Shown here one piece after another: positions 51,789-62,305 of a stretch of 64,000 nt of DNA. This DNA comes from Protea cynaroides (Eukaryota > Streptophyta > Magnoliopsida > Proteales > Proteaceae), in the NCBI GenBank assembly GCA_028583415.1, contig CM053275.1:3827040-3891039 (forward strand), written 5' to 3'. Position numbers and translations under genes: made by a program. Numbering within the stretch: the first letter of the stretch is position 1; each line of letters starts with the position of its first letter. A model generated the notes under the pieces. That model was not told the DNA's origin and ran no database searches. It worked only from the letters and a program-made list of their open reading frames with translations.

Positions 51789-52514
51789 TTTTTTTTTTTT
51801 TTTTTTTTTTTGTGAAACAGAAATTCATTGATTAGAGAAAAAGGACACAATCAAAGCATCATCAAAACAAAATTTATGAAGCCAAGGAAAAGAATTAAAC
51901 CAATGATGCATCCTCGTGGACATCACTGCCTTCCTTGCTAGGGTAAAAGCCACCCGATTGGTGTCCCTAGAGATGAGTTTAAAAATAGCATTACACTGAG
52001 TACCAAGAGACATAATATCATCTAATACAACTTGAAGAGAATAGGGACGAGCAGATGTAGGACCGTTAATATAAGAGATTAACTCAGCATTATTTGACTC
52101 CACTTCAGATTTGAGAATCCATGAACAACAACTAAGTGAAATCCGCCCAAACAATCATAGCTTCTCCCATGAGGATGGTAGGATCAGAAACATTCTGTGA
52201 TGCTGCAAAGAGGGAATTGCCATTAGATTCCCGAAATATGAAGCAAATACAACCAAATTTATGTTCAACATGGAAAGCCACATTAGTATTAAGTTTAGTG
52301 TAACCAGGCAAAGGAGGAAACCAAAATTGAGAAGCCCGTATAAACTAAACCTCCTTAGAAAGAGGGGAAGCACTACTAATAAACTCCTCAAAAGCCTTAA
52401 AAGCTTTCCCAATTACATCATTGGGTGACCAATGCTTGCCATGAAAACATAGCTCATTCCTGCTCAACCAGATAAACCACCAGAGAAAAGAGATCTGTGA
52501 CCACAATTTACGGG
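51789..52514 (-). mobile_element. 5'-truncated LINE 2 inserted into LINE 1, 12-bp TSD
   Basis: The poly-A tail is the T-run 51787-51811. GAATTGATAGTT occurs on both sides (51777-51788 and 52515-52526), a perfect 12-bp duplication. The body is an RNase H remnant: EVESNNAELISYI, IFKLISRDTNRVAFTLARKA, and upstream NTNVAFHVEHKFGCICFIF in another frame. Frameshifted and short, so not active. Confidence 0.85.
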
Positions 52515-52570
52515 GAATTGATAGTTCGAGATTTGAAAATTGGAACTTCCTTAATCACATTTTTTGGAAT

Positions 52571-53159
52571 TTTTCAATGCCATAATTTATGGTCTCTACT
52601 AGTTTATCATCTCTACCAGAAGTGATTCAGCACCTTAGTGCACTATAAAGTTTGAGAATATGGGGAGTTCCTCGTTTGAAAGCATTACCCGATAAACTAG
52701 GAGAACCTCGCCAAAGCTTCAAGAATTATTTTTTCGAAAATCAACTCTCATAATTAAGAAGTCATGAGTTCAACTAAAAAAATGTAAGTAACAAAGATAA
52801 ATAATCAAGGATAAATAATTAAATCTATTGACGTTTAAGAAAATAGGTTGTACAGATATGTAAAATCTATGCAGATTTCAAGTAATTACAACCCCAATTC
52901 GTTAATTCAATAATCAAGATTAGGATTTGAAAACAAAGGGCATGTTTAATTTCGGCTTATACCCTTACATGCTATCTTTTGAAAGTCTATATAATTTGAA
53001 GAAGTTTGAATTTGCATATTGTATCGTAGGACTTTTCCTTTTTCTGATTTATATAAACTCTTTCTGAATGTTGAAACTTGTTTAGATAATGATGATATAT
53101 CCTTGACGTGTAGTTAGGTATGTCTTCATTGGAGTTTTCTATTGTAATGCCAAGTGTAA
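52571..53159. other. Intergenic, low-copy repeat
   Basis: About 52590-52690 (CACCTTAGTGCACTATAAAG) resembles 62377-62460 on the far side of the nested element. No gene. Confidence 0.4.
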
Positions 53160-53199
53160 GAATTCAAATCGTCTCTTCTCAGAGGTTTAGGAAGAGACT

Positions 53200-55534
53200 T
53201 GTCACACCCCAATTCTAATCCAACCAGAATGGTGTGAGTGAACCGTCATTGAACCAACGGTTCATACCAGAATCTCGAATAGGTCGTGTCCACTCGTACA
53301 AACCATTACACATAACCACAATCAGAATATAAATAATACAGCGGAAGTCTTTAAGATATAATGAACTGAGAATCTATTGATAAATTTAAATAAAATATCT
53401 AATTATTCAAATACAAACAAATAATATAATATCATTACATCTCTTTAATCCAATCGAAAATAATGAAAATAAATAAATAAAACCAACCAAAGGTACACGC
53501 AGAAAGGGCACTCGCATGAAGAGTCATGCTGGTCCTCTCCTGCATGTACATCCAATGCAGCAACACCACCATAAGCCGGGGCATTCATGTAGTCGTCAAC
53601 AGTGTAACCTGCATCAACATCTAAAAATAATGTGTACACAAAGGGTGAGCTCACAACTTAGCTCAGTAAGACAATCAGACAATTTCACATATTATGCATG
53701 AGTAACAATCATTTTATACTGTGGTCTGGTTTTAAGTTTGCAATGTGCTATAGAAAGGTTTGGTGGCCCCCGCACCTCTATACACGAGTGTGTGGCACAT
53801 CATGGATCACACCCCCATTGGCCCACATACACCTATCATGGAATAGAGATAGAGCTAAGATACCCCCGTACCTCCCCTGATGCTCTACCCATACCAGTAC
53901 CTAAGCCCCTACTGGCCAGGGCTCGCAAACTAGACTCGCAACTAACCAATCCTATATGTCATCAATGTATGCTCTATCCCAGCACAGCCGTCTACGGTAT
54001 AGAGATAGAGCTAAGGCATTCCCACACCTCCCCTGATGCCCAATCCGCAACTAACCCACTAGGATAGAAACAATACGCAGGTAGACCCTATCCCAACACA
54101 ACTCCCTACGGCATAGAGATAGAGCTAAAGCATCATGGACAAGCCAACGTCGACTCGGAGACCACAGTGCCACATAAACATGGCCAGGCCAACATCAATA
54201 TCGGAGACCACCGTACCACGACCTTCCCTTGATACCCCACCCGTACCAAGCATGTTAAGACAGAATACTACAAAAGGTGCTACTGTGAGGAGCGATCCCA
54301 GGCCCATGTCCCACTCCACACACTAACGAAAACAATCACATGCATAACAATCACATCCTATCAATGCATGAACAGTAATAATAACTGAAAATAAAAGATG
54401 GCATGTGAATATGCATAAACATCCCATCATATATAATCAGGTGATTTAACAACGATTTACTGTCCCTTAATTATTTGGTTTATGTCAGATTTCCTTACCT
54501 GACGCTCGTTTGTTAGCTTGCTCCGCGTCACAAGATCCAAACGGGAAGTCACAAAGTCCTACAATATTATTAGGGTTTCATTAGGATATTTTCTTTAGGG
54601 TTACAGGTTGGTCGGAAACCAAAAATATTAAAAAAATACCCTCATAGAGCTGACCGGTGGCATGTATCGATCGCAGCTCTGTGGGGAAGACTGGCAACCG
54701 GTATGGTCAGTCGGTCCCCACAGACCAGGCTCCCAAGGGATACCGGTGGCAACATACCGGCTGCACTGTGTGCATCCGATATAGTCGACCGGTATGTCTC
54801 CGGAAGACCATACTTGGTTTTTCGACTGCCGTCGATCATCCTCCATGGATTTCCAAGGTTTCTCCTATCCATTCTAAGTCTAACCTTTGAGTTAGAGTTA
54901 ACTCCAACCCATTCGAGTTTCGTTTCGATGAATATCATCTCGGAACTCAAATCTAGGGTTTGACGGCAACTTAGGGTTTATTGGCCAATTTAAGGTTTTA
55001 GATCAATACCTACTTGCACGGTATTGATCCACCCACACTACTAACATAGAGTAAGAAGAGTGGTTAAAACACTTACCGTTGACTGGCGTAACGTGAGCGT
55101 CGTCGAACGGTAATAGCGGCACCTCCTTCTTCTTCCTAGCTCCTTCTCCTTTCCAACCTCATTCTCTTCTCTAGAGTTTGTGAGAGACAATGGAAAGGAT
55201 TTGAAGAGGTTTAAGGGTGTATTTATAGGCTAGAATTAGGGTTTAGTAACCCTATTAGGATTAGGAAAATCTTAGATTTGAAATCAGGTAAGTGGGGCCC
55301 TCAGAAATCAATTTCCAGATTTCCACACTTAGCTGCGCAAACTTGACCGGTCGACCGGTACCAAGACCGGTACCATCGACCGGTCAACATAAAATCATGT
55401 TGATTTGGTCGTCTTTGATCCAATTTCGTACCTGTTTGTCATCCGCTCGTCCTGTCTGGCCCGGTGATGATCGGAAGACCTGTTACGACATAAAACCAAG
55501 ATTTAGACCGGGTTTACGGAGTACGGGTCTTACA
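53200..55534 (-). mobile_element. Gypsy 3' LTR, copy 2
   Basis: 2335 bp. On the minus strand it starts TGTAAGACCCGT (55534) and ends GTGTGACA (53200). A purine tract (AAGGGTAGGGGAG) lies next to its start, and a 40-bp stretch around it is duplicated (about 55531-55572 and 55582-55627). It has a TATA-like TATAAATAC (about 55220), clusters of ACCGGT-type words, three or more degenerate repeats containing ATAGAGATAGAGCTAA, and a short open frame near its end (53445-53654). Confidence 0.85.
53445..53600 (-). other. Conserved short open frame in the LTR
   Basis: Reads FLDVDAGYTVDDYMNAPAYG and ends SSCECPFCVY. Matching sequence occurs in copy 1 (about 34965-35097, TVEDYIIVSSY and SSCECFQCVY) and, frameshifted, in copy 3 (about 58985-59115, ending CECPFCVY). 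I do not recognise a domain. It may be coding or just shared LTR sequence. Confidence 0.4.
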
Positions 55535-55539
55535 ACTCC

Positions 55540-57102
55540 CCTACCCTTAAAAGAAATTTTGTCTCCGAAATTTGCATATAGGTTTCACAACTCCCCCACC
55601 CTTAAAAGAAATTTCGGCCTCGAAATTTGAACGTACCTTGATCATTGAAAAGGTTAGGGTACTCCTTCCTCATCGCGCTCTCCTCTTCCCAAGTAATTTC
55701 CTCCACATTTTGGCTTCTCCAATGCACCTTCACATAATGGATATCCTTGGTTCGAAGTTGCTGCCTTTTGACTTGAGAGCATCACAGACACCACTTCAAA
55801 AGTTAAGTCTTCAGTCAAGTCTGGGGGATCAGCGGTCAAGATGTGCGATGGATCTCTGACATACTTCTTCAGTAATGATACAAGGAACACGTTATGAACG
55901 CTTGACATAGATGGTGGTAGGGCCAATTGATATGCTACATTACCACGTCGGTTCAATATCTCATATGATCCCACATACCTGGGGCATAGCTTCCCCTTCT
56001 TACCAAACCGTTTCAGACCTCGCACCGGTGACACCTTCAAGAACACCTTGTCACCCACTTCAAACTCCAAATCTCGACGTCGATTATCCGCATAGTGCTT
56101 CTGTCGGACTTGAGCTGTCTTTACTCTCTCTTTGATCTGATCAATCACTCGACAAGTTTCTTCAACAAACTCCGGTCCTACAATTCTTCTTTCTCCCACT
56201 TCGTTCCATAACAGAGGTGTACGACACTTCTTCCCATAGAGTGCTTCATATGGGGCCATCTGAATTGTAGTCTGATAATTGTTGTTATAAGCAAACTCGA
56301 TAAGTGATAGCTTCTCATCCCAAACTCCTTTGAAATCTATTGCACAAGCTCGGAGCCTATCTTCTAAAATTTGAATAGTTCGCTCTGACTGTCCGTCCGT
56401 CTGAGGGTGAAAAGCTGTACTGAACTTCAACTTCGTTCCCATAGCTTTCTGTAATCATTCACAGAACTTTGATGTAAAACGGGGATCTCTGTCAGATACT
56501 ATACTCTCTGGGACGCCATGAAGTCTGACTATATTATCTACATATAACTTGGCCAGTTTCTCCATGGTATACTGAGGTCTGACCACAATAAATCGAGCCG
56601 TCTTGGTGAGTCGATCTACTATAACCCAAACTGCATCCACTGACCTTGGTGTCAAAGGTAAGTCCGTGACAAAATCCATGGTAATGCAATCCCACTTCCA
56701 TGCAGGTTCCGGTAATGGCTGTAGTAAACTTGCGGGTCTCTGCCTTTCTGCTTTAACTTGTTGACAATTCAGACATTGGAATACGAAATGAGCTATATCT
56801 GCTTTCATACCCCTCCACCAATACAGTCTTCTTAAATCATGATATATTTTGGTACTTCCCGGATGTACCGAATATGGAGTGTAATGAGCTTCAGTCATAA
56901 CTCGATCTCTAATATTGCAGTCTTCACTCTCAGGTATACATAACCGTCCACGGTACCTGAGTACCTTGTCTGAATCCAAGGTAAAGTCAGGATTGCCCGT
57001 ACCCTTCTCTAAGTCTTCTTGCACTGTCTTGAGATGAGGATCCTATAGGATTGCTACCTTGACTTCATCAACTAGATCCGGTGAGATCTTCAAAGCTGCG
57101 AA
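55540..57102 (-). pseudogene. Gypsy integrase and chromodomain, degenerate
   Basis: Integrase begins with the zinc-binding region (VHPGSTKIYHDLRR, FQCLNCQQVKAERQR), then the core: WDCITMDFVTDLPL and ESIVSDRDPRFTSKF carry the first two catalytic Asp, and AFHPQTDGQSERTIQ the Glu. Further on are LYGKKCRTPLLWNEVGE and LCPRYVGSYEI. A chromodomain-like end (YVKVHWRSQNVEEITWEEE) is in another frame, so this is a chromovirus (Tekay-like by memory). A TGA after the SKF stretch, a stop near 57040 and the frameshift before the chromodomain inactivate it. It is cut off from RT by the inverted LTR. Confidence 0.88.
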
Positions 57103-59398
57103 TGTAAGACCCGCACTCTGAAAACCCAGTCTAACCTTGGTTTTGTATCGTGACAGGTCTTCCGATCATCACCGAGCCGAGGGGCAAGCGGATAACAAAC
57201 AGTCAAATCGGACCGAAGTCGACCAATTATACCTGATTTTAGGTATACCGGTCGATGGTACCGATGATGGTACCGGGTCGACCGGCCTGGCACCACTATG
57301 TGCGGGAATTTGGAAATTAGTCTCTACGGGTCCCGCTCTCCTGATTTCGAATCCTAGAAGTTTCCTAATCCTAGTAGGGTTACTAAACCCTATTTTTAGC
57401 CTATAAATACACCCTTAAACCCCTCAAATCCTTTCCATTGTCTCTCATAAACCCTAGAGAAGAGAAAGAGCTTGGAAAGGAGAAGGAGCTAGGAAGAAGA
57501 AGGAGGTGCCGCCATTACCGTTTGACGAAGCTCACGCTACGCTGTCAACGGTAAGTGTTTGAATCCCTCTTTTTACCCTATGTTAGTTGTGTGGGTGGAT
57601 CAATACCACGCAAACTAGGTATTGATCTAAAACCTTAAATTGGCCAATAAAACCTAAGTTGCCGTCAAACCCTAGATTCGAGTTTCGAGATGATATTCGT
57701 CGAAACGAGACTTGAATGAGTTGGGGATAAATCTAACTCAAAGCCTAGACTTAGGATGGATAGGAGAAACCCTGAAAATCCGTGGAGGATGATCGAGCGG
57801 TCGAAGAACCCATGTATGGTCTTCGAGAGACATACCGGTTGCACATAGTGCGACCGGTATGTTGCGACCGCTCCTCTCGGGAGGTTATCGTGGGGGACCG
57901 GCTGACCATACCGGTCGCCGGGTCTTTTCCACAGAGCTGCGACCGGTACATGCCACCGGTCGGCTCTGTGAGGGGGTTGTGATCTCTGTTGGTTTTCGAT
58001 CAACATGAAATCCTAAACAATATATTCTAATGAAACCCTAATATTATGTAGGACGCCTGTGACTTGTCGTTTGGATCTCGCACGTGGAGCAAATCGTCGA
58101 GCGTCGGGTAAGGGAATCTGTCCTAAACCTAATAATTAATGGACAGATATCGTTGTTAATCATTGAATATCTATGATGTGATGTTTGTGCATATTCACAT
58201 GCCATCCTTTACTTTCGCTATTATTATTGTTCATGCATTCATAGGATGTGATTGTTAGGCATGTGATTGTTTTCGTTGGTGTGTGGAGTGGGGCATGGGC
58301 CTGGATCGCTCTTCACACTAACACTTTTTGTAGTATTCGTCTTAACATGCTTGGTACGGGTGGGGTATCGGGGGAAGATCGTGGTACGGTGGTCTCGATA
58401 TTGATGTTGTCCGGCCATCGTTGGGTGGTACTGAGGATTCGAGTCGACACCGGCTTGTCCACGATGCTTTAGCTCTATCTCTATGCCGTAGGAGTTATGT
58501 TAGGATAGGGTCTACCTCGTATGTTTCTTCCTAGTGGGTTAGTTACGGATAGGGTATCGGGGAGGTGAGGTTTGGTGGTCTCCGACCCGGCCGGCTCTAG
58601 CTCTATCTCTATGCCGTAGACGGCTGGCTTTGGGATAGAGCATACATTGTTGACATATAGGATTGGTTAGTTGCGAGCCCGTTTGCGAGCCCCGCGCGAT
58701 GGGGGCTTAGGTCTGGTATGGGTAGAGTATCGGGGAGGTGCGGGTATACCTTAGCTCTATCTCTATTCCATGATGGGTGCATGTGGGTTGGTGGTAGTGT
58801 GATTCTTGTGCGACGCCACACACTCGTGTATAGAGGTGCGGGGGCCACCAAACCTTTCTATAGCACATTGCAAACTTAAAACCGGACCACGGATAAAATT
58901 GGTTGTTACTCATGCATAATCTTGTGAAACCCTTCCCGTCCCGATGGGTTGTGTGCTCACCCTTTTGTACGTAACATTGTTTTTAGATGTTGATGCGAGG
59001 TTACACTGTGGATGACTATGTGAACGCCTCCGGCGTATGGAGGTGTGGCTGCTCTAGATGTGCTAGCGGAGAGGGCGAGCATGACGCTTCATGCGAGTGC
59101 CCTTTCTGCGTGTACCGTGATTTGTTTTGTTTATTTACTTCGTTATTTTGATTGGATTAAAGGGATGTAATGATATTATTTTTATGTGTTGATTTTGAAT
59201 AATGAGATATTTATTTAAATTATCATTAGACACTCGGTTCATTCTATTTAAAGTCTTCCGTTTGTATATTTATATTCTGATTGTGGTTATGTGTAATTGG
59301 TTTGTATGGGTGGACACGGCCTATTCGAGATCCTGGTGTGAACCGTTGGTTAATGACGGTTCCTCACACCGTTCGGTTGGATCGGTTGGGGTGTGACA
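57103..59398 (+). mobile_element. Solo Gypsy LTR, copy 3, inserted in inverse orientation
   Basis: 2296 bp, TGTAAGACCC...GTGTGACA, opposite in direction to the surrounding polyprotein and to copy 2. It separates RNase H (ending about 59400) from integrase (starting about 57040). Flanks GCGAA and TACAA are not a clear target duplication. It contains TATAAATACACCC at about 57402, ACCGGT-word clusters (57240-57290, 57830-57960), and degenerate TAGCTCTATCTCTAT repeats (58468, 58597, 58751). Confidence 0.85.
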
Positions 59399-61434
59399 TA
59401 CAACATCATGGTGAACTTATGAATTAAGTCTTGCTCAACTGGATCTTCTGCAGTCTCTATAATATACTCTTCATCACCTTCGATTGAACTTGAGGCTGCG
59501 GCACACGATGCAGCATTTGTACTTGGTCCTGCCTCAGGTTTCGATGCCCACTTTCTGCTTAAGGCGTCAGCCACAACATTTGCTTTACCCGGATGGTACT
59601 GGATGTCACAGTCATAATCTTTTAACAATTCCAGCCATCTCCTCTGTCTCATGTTCAGATCCTTCTAAGTGAAAAGATAAGTTAAGCTCTTGTGATCTGA
59701 CTTAATCTGAAACTTCTCACCGTACAAGTAGTGTCTCCAAGTCTTGATTGCATGTATAATCGCTGCTAACTCCAAATCATGCGTAGGATAGTTCTTCTCA
59801 TGCTCCTTTAACTGTCTTGATGCGTAAGCAATCACCTGTTCTCCTTGCATCAATACACACCCGATACCCAACCCTGAGGCATCCGTATATAAAGTAAACG
59901 GTGCGTTTGGTTCTGGGATGGTCAAGATAGGTGCAGAGACTAGTCTTGACTTCAAAGTAAAGCACTTCTCGCACTCCTCTGTCCATATGAATTTCTCTCC
60001 CTTCTTGGTCAATCTAGTGAGTGGAACAGCGATCCTGGAGTAATCTTCCACGAATCTTCTATAATAACCAGCCAACCCAAGAAAACTACGAATCTCCGCA
60101 ACAGATTTTGGTGCTTCCCATCCTACTATAGCAGCTATCTTACTTGGATCAACCTTGATACCGTCTTCAGATACAACATGGCCCAAGAAAGCCACTTCCT
60201 TCAGCCAAAACTCACACTTCTTGAACTTAGCATAAAGCTTTTCTTGTCTCAGCCGTTGTAGGGCTGCCCTCATATGTGATGTATGAGTCTCCATGTCCTT
60301 AGAGTAGATCAATATGTCATCGATGAATACGATGACCGAAGTGTCCAACATATCATGAAACACTCGGTTCATCAGTTCCATGAACGACGCTGGAGCATTG
60401 GTCAACCCGAAAGACATAACTAGGAACTCATAATGTCCATACCTCGTCCTGAAAGCAGTCTTCGAAATATCTTCGGCCTTGATCTTCAGTTGGTGATACC
60501 CCGATCGGAGATCAATCTTCGAGAAAACCTTTGCACCCTGCAATTGATCGAACAGATCATCGATTCTAGGCAAAAGATACCGATTCTTGATCGTCAACTT
60601 GTTCAGTTCACGGTAGTCAATGCATAGCCTTACACTTCCGTCCTTCTTCTTGACAAATAATACCGGTGCCCCCCAAGGTGATATGCTAGGTCGTATGAAG
60701 CCCTTATCTAACAATTCCTGTAATTGGGTCTTCAACTCCTTTAACTCGGTAGGGGCCATCTTGTATGGTGCTTTGGACACTGGCGCCGAACCTGGCATAA
60801 GGTCTATTACAAACTCCGTAGCCCTGTCCGACGGTAGACCTGGAAGCTCCTCTGGAAATATATCTGGGAACTCTTGAACCACATCTATATCTTCCATCTT
60901 TGGCACCTCCATAGTGGTATCGACTACAGATACTAGATAACCCACTCCCCCCTTCTCTAAGCATCTCTTAGCTTTTAGGGCGGAGAGGATCAGCTTCCAC
61001 TTCCTAGATAGCTTGATCCCAGTGAAGCTATACTCCGTTCCCTTTTTGTCAGTAAGCACAAGCTTCCTTTCACCACATAATAGGACGGCTGAATGATGGC
61101 CTAGCCAATCCATTCCCAAGATGACATCAAAGTCTGCCATCTCGAGTAGTACTAGGTTTGCTTCTAAGTCTCGGCCCTCAATACATACAGTACATGGTCC
61201 ATAATATTCGGTCAAAGCCACTTCGACTCCTAGTGGAGAGCGAACTATCAATCTTGGGTTCAAATGCTTGATTCGTAACTCCATTCGCTTCCCAAAAGAA
61301 ATAAAAACAAAGGAGTGCGTGGCTCTAGAGTCAAATAGTACTCTGGCAGGTATACCAGCTACATTTACAATTCCTAAAATTTTATCATCCCTTAGTTCTA
61401 TATGCGCATACACACAATGAAAATAGTAAGCCAA
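59399..61434 (-). pseudogene. Gypsy protease-RT-RNase H, with one nonsense change
   Basis: Minus strand. The protease site reads [10 protein letters not shown] where the family has DSG, so the catalytic loop is altered. RT is well kept: [32 protein letters not shown], catalytic box [10 protein letters not shown]. RNase H has [15 protein letters not shown] and [13 protein letters not shown] then interrupts the frame (about 59668) before [20 protein letters not shown] (59640). The frame ends at the inverted LTR. The open stretch of 589 codons suggests a rather recent loss of function. Confidence 0.9.
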
Positions 61435-62058
61435 ATAGTAAAGAATAGAGTCATACCAGTGACCACATCAGGTGATGCAGTTGCCTCTTCAGTGGTGACC
61501 GCATAAACTTTTCCTTGCTGGGGAGGTTGCTTCTTAGGTAGAGTGCAGGTCCTTGTAATATGACTCACTTGCTGACAGTTGAAACATTTGATATTCGAGT
61601 TGAATCCGGCATTCTGTGGCACATGGGGTGCCGTGTTGTTCCTCGCGGGTACTGTAGCGGTCTGAGCCCTGTATGGGCGGAAGGGTCTATTGTTACCGCC
61701 ACCCGAACTCTCACTAGCAGATCTCTTCACTCCCCTGTTCTGAGCAAAAAAGTTGTCCCTCTGACTGGATTCTATCACCCTCGCAACCTGCACAGCCTCA
61801 TTGTAGATCTTCTTGTCCAAACCCAATATGTGCTCTCTGATGCTCCCACGTAGTCCCATGGTGAACCTACGTGTCTTGGTCTCTTCCTCTTGCATACTTG
61901 CCGGTGCGAAGAATAATAACTCCTCGTACCTCTGCTGATAAGCATCCACGGTCGATTGGGATTGCTGTAGATTGAGGAACTCCTTCTCCAATTGATCTTT
62001 GAAACTCTTAGAAAAGTATTTATCGAAGAAGACAATCTTGAACACTTCCCAATCTACC
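61398..62058 (-). pseudogene. Gypsy gag, N-terminally truncated
   Basis: Begins abruptly at about VDWEVFKIVFFDKYF, keeps the retrotransposon gag core (FLNLQQSQSTVDAYQQRYEE) and a zinc knuckle CFNCQQVSHITRTC (CX2CX4HX4C). The 5' LTR, primer site and first half of gag are missing. The sequence jumps at about 62058 to a 30-bp scrap of LTR end in the other direction (ACCGTTGGTTCAATGACGGT, about 62079-62103) and then to the foldback element. Confidence 0.85.
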
Positions 62059-62305
62059 TATGCATGCTTCAAAGTATTTACCGTTGGTTCAATGACGGTT
62101 CACTCCCACCAGTCGATGCTCGACAAGTGGGCGTCGTTTGGATCCAAGCCCTCCATCCGAGCTGGTGCATAAGCTAACATCCCCTGTAGGCTCACCTTAC
62201 CGGATCAGATGGAGGGCTCGGATCTAGCCGATGCCCACGTGTCAGGCATCAGCTGGTGAGAGCCGAGTCTCCTCCTGAACACCTGGGAGGAGACGATTTG
62301 GATCC

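Larger units (their letters stand above)
49495..52570 (-). mobile_element. LINE remnant 1, with a hAT-like MITE and a second LINE inside
   Basis: Its poly-A tail is the T-run 49495-49506. RNase H is readable at 49597-50043 (GEVLAIQKVLQIA, NLIVESDCDALIHCI, NIVVAHTLARKAG). The zinc-binding region is split: WRACAQGWLRVKS near 50430-50469 and RRLLEGWKFLIMDLLWQVGY plus GRFSVKSACHLISR at 51170-51512, with the MITE 50593-51159 between. An RT C-terminal part (FRKAVANFFWYNGNHKKD) is around 51730-51775, just before LINE 2 inserted. The 5' end is missing. Confidence 0.78.
53160..62305. mobile_element. Foldback-family element E, split by a Gypsy retrotransposon
   Basis: Perfect 9-bp target duplication CAAGTGTAA at 53151-53159 and 62306-62314. 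The left end GAATTCAAATCGTCTCTTCTC (53160) pairs with the right end GGGAGGAGACGATTTGGATCC (to 62305). Left-arm sequence breaks at 53199 and resumes at about 62107 with ACCAGTCGATGCTCGACAAG, which pairs with the right arm near 62235-62265 (GCCCACGTGTCAGGCATCAG). The roughly 8.9 kb between is Gypsy-derived. The element itself would be about 240 bp. Confidence 0.82.

Noticed and set aside
53200..59398. The LTRs at 53.2 and 57.1 kb as the two LTRs of one element
   Set aside because: They point in opposite directions, and the second interrupts the polyprotein between RNase H and integrase.
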